Below are positions 61,110 to 64,000 of a stretch of DNA of 64,000 bases, piece after piece. The position numbers and the translations under genes are program-made. This DNA is from CAVUQH01 sp963774445. GTDB taxonomy: Bacteria > Myxococcota_A > Polyangia > Haliangiales > Haliangiaceae. Location of the stretch: positions 592,088 through 656,087 of the forward strand of contig CAVZFC010000031.1 of the NCBI GenBank assembly GCA_963774445.1. The letters run 5' to 3'. The notes beneath the pieces were generated by a model. It searched no databases and was not told where the DNA came from. It was given only the letters and a program-made list of their open reading frames with translations. The stretch's first letter is position 1. Every line of letters starts with the position of its first letter.

Positions 61110-61913
61110 CTATTGGCGCGTATCGTCGGCGCTGCTGACCACGCGCATCGTGGGGAGTCGTCCCGCGGTGACTTCGACGATGACGGCTTGTCCGTCCGTC
61201 GGCCGGCCATCGCGAGCCTTGAACGCGGCGCAGCCGGCCTCGCCCACTCGTCGCGTCGCGCGCTTCAGGTCGCCGCTCATGGCTGACGCGATGTCGCCCT
61301 CGGAGAGCGCGGACAACGTCCTGACGGTGGCCAACAAGAAGCGGTCCTTCGGAAGGCACTCGATCCGTTCGAACTGCGGTTCCGGAGGTTCATCGTTCAC
61401 TCCCAGACAACGCGTGACCACGTTCTCGAGTGTTGCCACCGTGTCCAACGGTTGCCCCGCTGCTGCTGCGTTAACGGCAAGTGTGTGCCCCGCGAAGACG
61501 AGGTCGAGGCGGTCGCTACGCAGCCGCAATACGCGCACGGCGCCAATCGCGGCGAACTTCACCTGCGAGTCCTCCGAGGTTAGAAACACCGCCTCGCCGG
61601 CAAAGTCCCACAGGCCGTCGCCGTCGGTACTCAAGTCGGCCGTATCGCGCTGCTCCTTGATCGCGTCGTGCAGCGCGAGCATCATGTGCTCGAGGATTGG
61701 CGGGCCGGGTTGCGCTGCGTTCGCTCGGACACCTGCCAAGCACCTCCGCATGACCTCCACCGGATTCTCCCCGGCAACAGGCCACGGGGTGTTCGTCGCG
61801 AAGCCACACACGCGGGGCAGGTCCCAGTCGACGAAAACCTCCCGATGGTCCGGGGCTCCGGGGTGAGGGACGCCAAAGGAAGACATCGTGAGGGCCTGTT
61901 CCAACGGAGTCAT
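61110..61913 (-). CDS. Degenerate PP2C (PPM)-like protein
   Basis: 267 aa. The pattern of strands and helices matches PPM phosphatases: AIGAVRVLRLRSDRL where HVGDSRVYL is usual, VVTRCLGV, an LPKDRFLLATV stretch where GDxLLLCSDG is usual, and a final VIVEV strand. The metal-binding Asp residues (DGxGG, GD, SDG, DN) are all replaced, so it is probably an inactive pseudophosphatase. It may bind phosphoproteins of the kinase network. Start at 61913 has AGGT close upstream. Confidence 0.55.
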   Translation of the reverse strand: MTPLEQALTMSSFGVPHPGAPDHREVFVDWDLPRVCGFATNTPWPVAGENPVEVMRRCLAGVRANAAQPGPPILEHMMLALHDAIKEQRDTADLSTDGDGLWDFAGEAVFLTSEDSQVKFAAIGAVRVLRLRSDRLDLVFAGHTLAVNAAAAGQPLDTVATLENVVTRCLGVNDEPPEPQFERIECLPKDRFLLATVRTLSALSEGDIASAMSGDLKRATRRVGEAGCAAFKARDGRPTDGQAVIVEVTAGRLPTMRVVSSADDTRQ

Positions 61914-61981
61914 TCTACCTGCTGGAACGTGCGACCAGCCTTCGAACGGGCGCGGTCGCCCAGGGTAAGATCGAGTCCGCG

Positions 61982-62410
61982 ATGGCGATTCAACAGGACA
62001 ACCCTGCTTGGGCGGCGTTGGCCGATGCGCTCGCTGACCTCGTTCGTGAGACGGGCGCGCTGAACGCTATCGTGGCGGACTCTGCAGAGAACCTGTGGTG
62101 TCGCGCGATCGAGATGAACACCTAGGACACTATCCGAGTCGACTCGTTGTGGGCGTTGGCGATGGGGGCGTCGTCGTCCCCGCTCAGTGAAGGCGGCGTT
62201 GTGCAGTTCACGCAAAATTCTGAGACGTATATGCACGCGGTCTCCTTCGCAGGCGTGTATCTGCTGATTGTCTGGTTTCGCGGGCGGTTCGACGCCAGCG
62301 CTGTGCAGGCCAGCGTCGCCCGTCAACTCCCGGAGATCGAGCGACTCACCATGGCTCTCCCACCAGATGACCCGGAGACGCTGGCTATGGCTGCGCGGTT
62401 GAAGCGCTAG
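61982..62410 (+). pseudogene. Roadblock/LC7-like protein interrupted by an in-frame TAG
   Basis: An ATG at 61982 opens 47 codons (LADLVRETGALNAIVADSA...), a TAG at 62123-62125, then 95 further in-frame codons to 62410 with SFAGVYLLIVWFRG and LPEIERLTMALPP. Reading through gives a roadblock/LC7-like fold of about 142 aa as found in small GTPase regulators of myxobacteria. Either the stop is a mutation or error, or the protein is recoded or split; the downstream part could restart at a TTG at 62147. Confidence 0.55.
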
Positions 62411-62470
62411 CGCGTTCGGGCCCTTCGCCAGGTCGACGGACCGTTCGACGTACGGCGCCGCCGCACGGAA

Positions 62471-63253
62471 CTAGGATTGGTCTCCTCGACGCGAGCGAGC
62501 GTAGTCGGCTAGAGCTTGGTCCAGCAACTCTGCCGAGGTTGTCAGGTCAACCGAGATGGAGAACGCCGCGTCGAAGAGTGCGAAGGTCTCTTGTAGAAGT
62601 CCCGCGGCCATGTCCCAGAGTCCGATGTCGGGTGGCAGGTCCGGGATCTCCGGTACTTGATGATACCGATGCAGTGGGTTGACGCAGGGCCGCAGATTGA
62701 ACTTGGCGACGTGGTTCCACATGCTGTGTGCCGCCGCGCTTAGTGGGTGGTACCGGAAGCGGTAGAAATCTAGGAGGCCGGCTTCCTCGGCCATCTTTCG
62801 GACGGGCGTCTCGGACCAGGCGCCGACGTTCACTTCTGTGAGGAATGTGTACCGCTGTGCGTCGATCCACGCTCTCTGGCTCCTCGTGGTCTCGTTGTCG
62901 ATCCCCTGCGACTCCAGGTGCTCAAGATGAAGCTTCTCCTGGCCGAGCCCGAAGTAGATGAAGCGACGGCTGCGTTCAAGCGGGTCGCGCAGGATCCAGC
63001 CGAGATTGATATGCACGTCGGCCATTGCCCGCAGCACGATGGGCACCAAGTGCGCCGTCCAGTCATGCGGGCTCCGCGCGACCCCAATCGCGAGGCTGCA
63101 CTGACGCGCGAGCAGCGCTCCCACGACCTCGAACACCTCGTTCTGGGTCAGGTCCAACTTCCACGCGCGCCAGCGCGCGCCGAGTTCTTCGGTAACCCGT
63201 GCCGTAAAGGCATCACTGGTCTGCTGAAGCCACTCGTATGCTTCATTCGTCAT
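62471..63253 (-). CDS. DUF5677-like protein
   Basis: 260 aa from an ATG that overlaps the upstream stop (ATGA). All-helical, no signal, with IVLRAMADVHINLGWILRD, RSRRFIYFGLGQEKL and FYRFRYHPLSAAAHSMW blocks like the R-x-L-x-E and late His features of DUF5677. Members are often near mobile or defence genes. GC and codon use are less extreme than in the rest of the window. Confidence 0.6.
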   Translation of the reverse strand: MTNEAYEWLQQTSDAFTARVTEELGARWRAWKLDLTQNEVFEVVGALLARQCSLAIGVARSPHDWTAHLVPIVLRAMADVHINLGWILRDPLERSRRFIYFGLGQEKLHLEHLESQGIDNETTRSQRAWIDAQRYTFLTEVNVGAWSETPVRKMAEEAGLLDFYRFRYHPLSAAAHSMWNHVAKFNLRPCVNPLHRYHQVPEIPDLPPDIGLWDMAAGLLQETFALFDAAFSISVDLTTSAELLDQALADYARSRRGDQS

Positions 63254-63984
63254 TTGCTCGGCTCCGCTAGTTCGCATGGTTCGAGTTCGAGCCCGCGATT
63301 CCAGAAGTAGTCAGGCCAGCGGCTTGCTTCGAGCCGGATGGTGAGGCCGTTGAGAGCTGCTCGGACCGCGGCGGCGACTTGCTTTGACCTCTCGGTTGTT
63401 GGGTAGATCGACACCTCGGGGAAGTCCGCGAGAGCAGAGTTCGCTGCAACCTTCAAGAAACCAGCGTCGAACGCGAGATACAGCGCCGTTGCCTGGGCGC
63501 GCATCGCGGTGGTCGCGCGTCGTGGGAACATCTCGGCCAGGACCTGCTTCAGGGCAACGAGGTCCGGCTCGCCGGGCTCGGGACCAAGAGCGTAATTGAG
63601 CGGATGGTCAGGGTACGCGAACTGGAGCGGCGAAAGGGCAAGTCTCAGGTTGTCGAGGAGCCCTTCGGCGGCCAGGCTCGAGATCAAATCGTCGCGGCTG
63701 TCTTCAGGAATGTGTTTGAAGTCCGAGAGGCCGGCGAACCAGCGATGGGATTCTGACGGGACTCGCCTTGCCAGCTCGGCTGTCTTCCTTGCGACTTCGA
63801 CTCCAGCAGCGTAACCGCACGCGTGCGGCAAAAGGGCCAACCAGAGGAACTCTGGGATCATCTGCTTTACCCAATGCGCGTCGTCGAGCTTGCCGACTTG
63901 CATCAGCGGGGGGATGAACTTCTTTCCCTTCTGTTTGTGGTCGGCGAGGACGCGCTTCCTTGGCGGCTTCTTGCCACTGCTCAT
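63250..63984 (-). CDS. Partner protein of the DUF5677-like gene
   Basis: 244 aa, AGAGGT before the ATG at 63984, near the right edge. Basic N terminus (KKPPRKRVLADHKQKGKKF), then a helical domain with LPHACGYAAG and a C-terminal region rich in Leu/Ala. No family recognised. Coupled by ATGA overlap to the DUF5677-like gene, so the two products probably work together. Confidence 0.6.
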   Translation of the reverse strand: MSSGKKPPRKRVLADHKQKGKKFIPPLMQVGKLDDAHWVKQMIPEFLWLALLPHACGYAAGVEVARKTAELARRVPSESHRWFAGLSDFKHIPEDSRDDLISSLAAEGLLDNLRLALSPLQFAYPDHPLNYALGPEPGEPDLVALKQVLAEMFPRRATTAMRAQATALYLAFDAGFLKVAANSALADFPEVSIYPTTERSKQVAAAVRAALNGLTIRLEASRWPDYFWNRGLELEPCELAEPSK

Positions 63985-64000
63985 GGTGAACCTCTAGAGT

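Overview
The window is very GC-rich (about 68-70% by eye) and almost fully coding. It is dense in lipoproteins, eukaryotic-type Ser/Thr kinases, hybrid sensor kinases, an FHA-sigma54 activator, TonB systems and multiheme c-type cytochromes, with many GTG and TTG starts and overlapping ATGA/GTGA junctions. This points to an uncultured Myxococcota (former Deltaproteobacteria) chromosome. No rRNA, tRNA, phage or insertion sequence was found.

Layout. 1-4480 (minus strand): an RND-type efflux operon (Cys-rich secreted protein, TolC-type lipoprotein, start of the periplasmic adaptor), a half-size GDT1/TMEM165 transporter, a Do-type periplasmic protease and a small lipoprotein. 4746-13656 (plus strand): the centrepiece, a run of seven genes with five multiheme cytochromes carrying 67 predicted haem sites (10, 13, 4, 13 and 27), a predicted outer-membrane beta-barrel and a small Glu-rich membrane protein. 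Six of them are translationally coupled. They read as a full electron conduit: quinol-oxidising NapC-type protein, 27-haem periplasmic wire, barrel with haem lipoproteins, OmcA/MtrC-type surface cytochrome. 13814-19045: a HEAT-like protein, a polyglycine lipoprotein, and a TonB protein followed by a TonB-domain/TonB-dependent-receptor fusion. 19053-29208: an antiporter with a C-terminal PTS EIIA-like domain, MFS permease, hybrid histidine kinase, EamA permease with a His-rich tail, glycoside hydrolase and LamG-like lipoproteins.

29384-43354: a PEGA-domain Ser/Thr kinase, beta-barrel proteins, an alpha/beta hydrolase, a DUF4266/DUF3570 pair, a TPR lipoprotein, a substrate-binding lipoprotein coupled to a (frameshifted) hybrid kinase, and a phospholipase A2-like lipoprotein. 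43462-50559: the FHA-sigma54 activator, a second OmcA/MtrC decahaem lipoprotein divergent from a LysR regulator, and a lipoprotein. 50631-50881 is a large imperfect palindrome between convergent genes. 50882-59934: a DUF3996-like barrel, a DbpA-like helicase, a kinase-AAA-TPR protein split by a frameshift, an SGNH esterase with Cys-rich repeats and a somatomedin-B-like end, and a globin-like protein lacking the haem ligand. 60266-63984 is accessory: a putative ADP-ribosyltransferase toxin with a small partner, a degenerate PP2C-like protein, an amber-interrupted roadblock-like gene and a coupled DUF5677-like pair.

Three genes are interrupted (41229-41232, about 55329, 62123). Two are single-base changes that restore a full protein when corrected, so residual assembly or sequencing error is a real possibility and should be excluded before biological readings.
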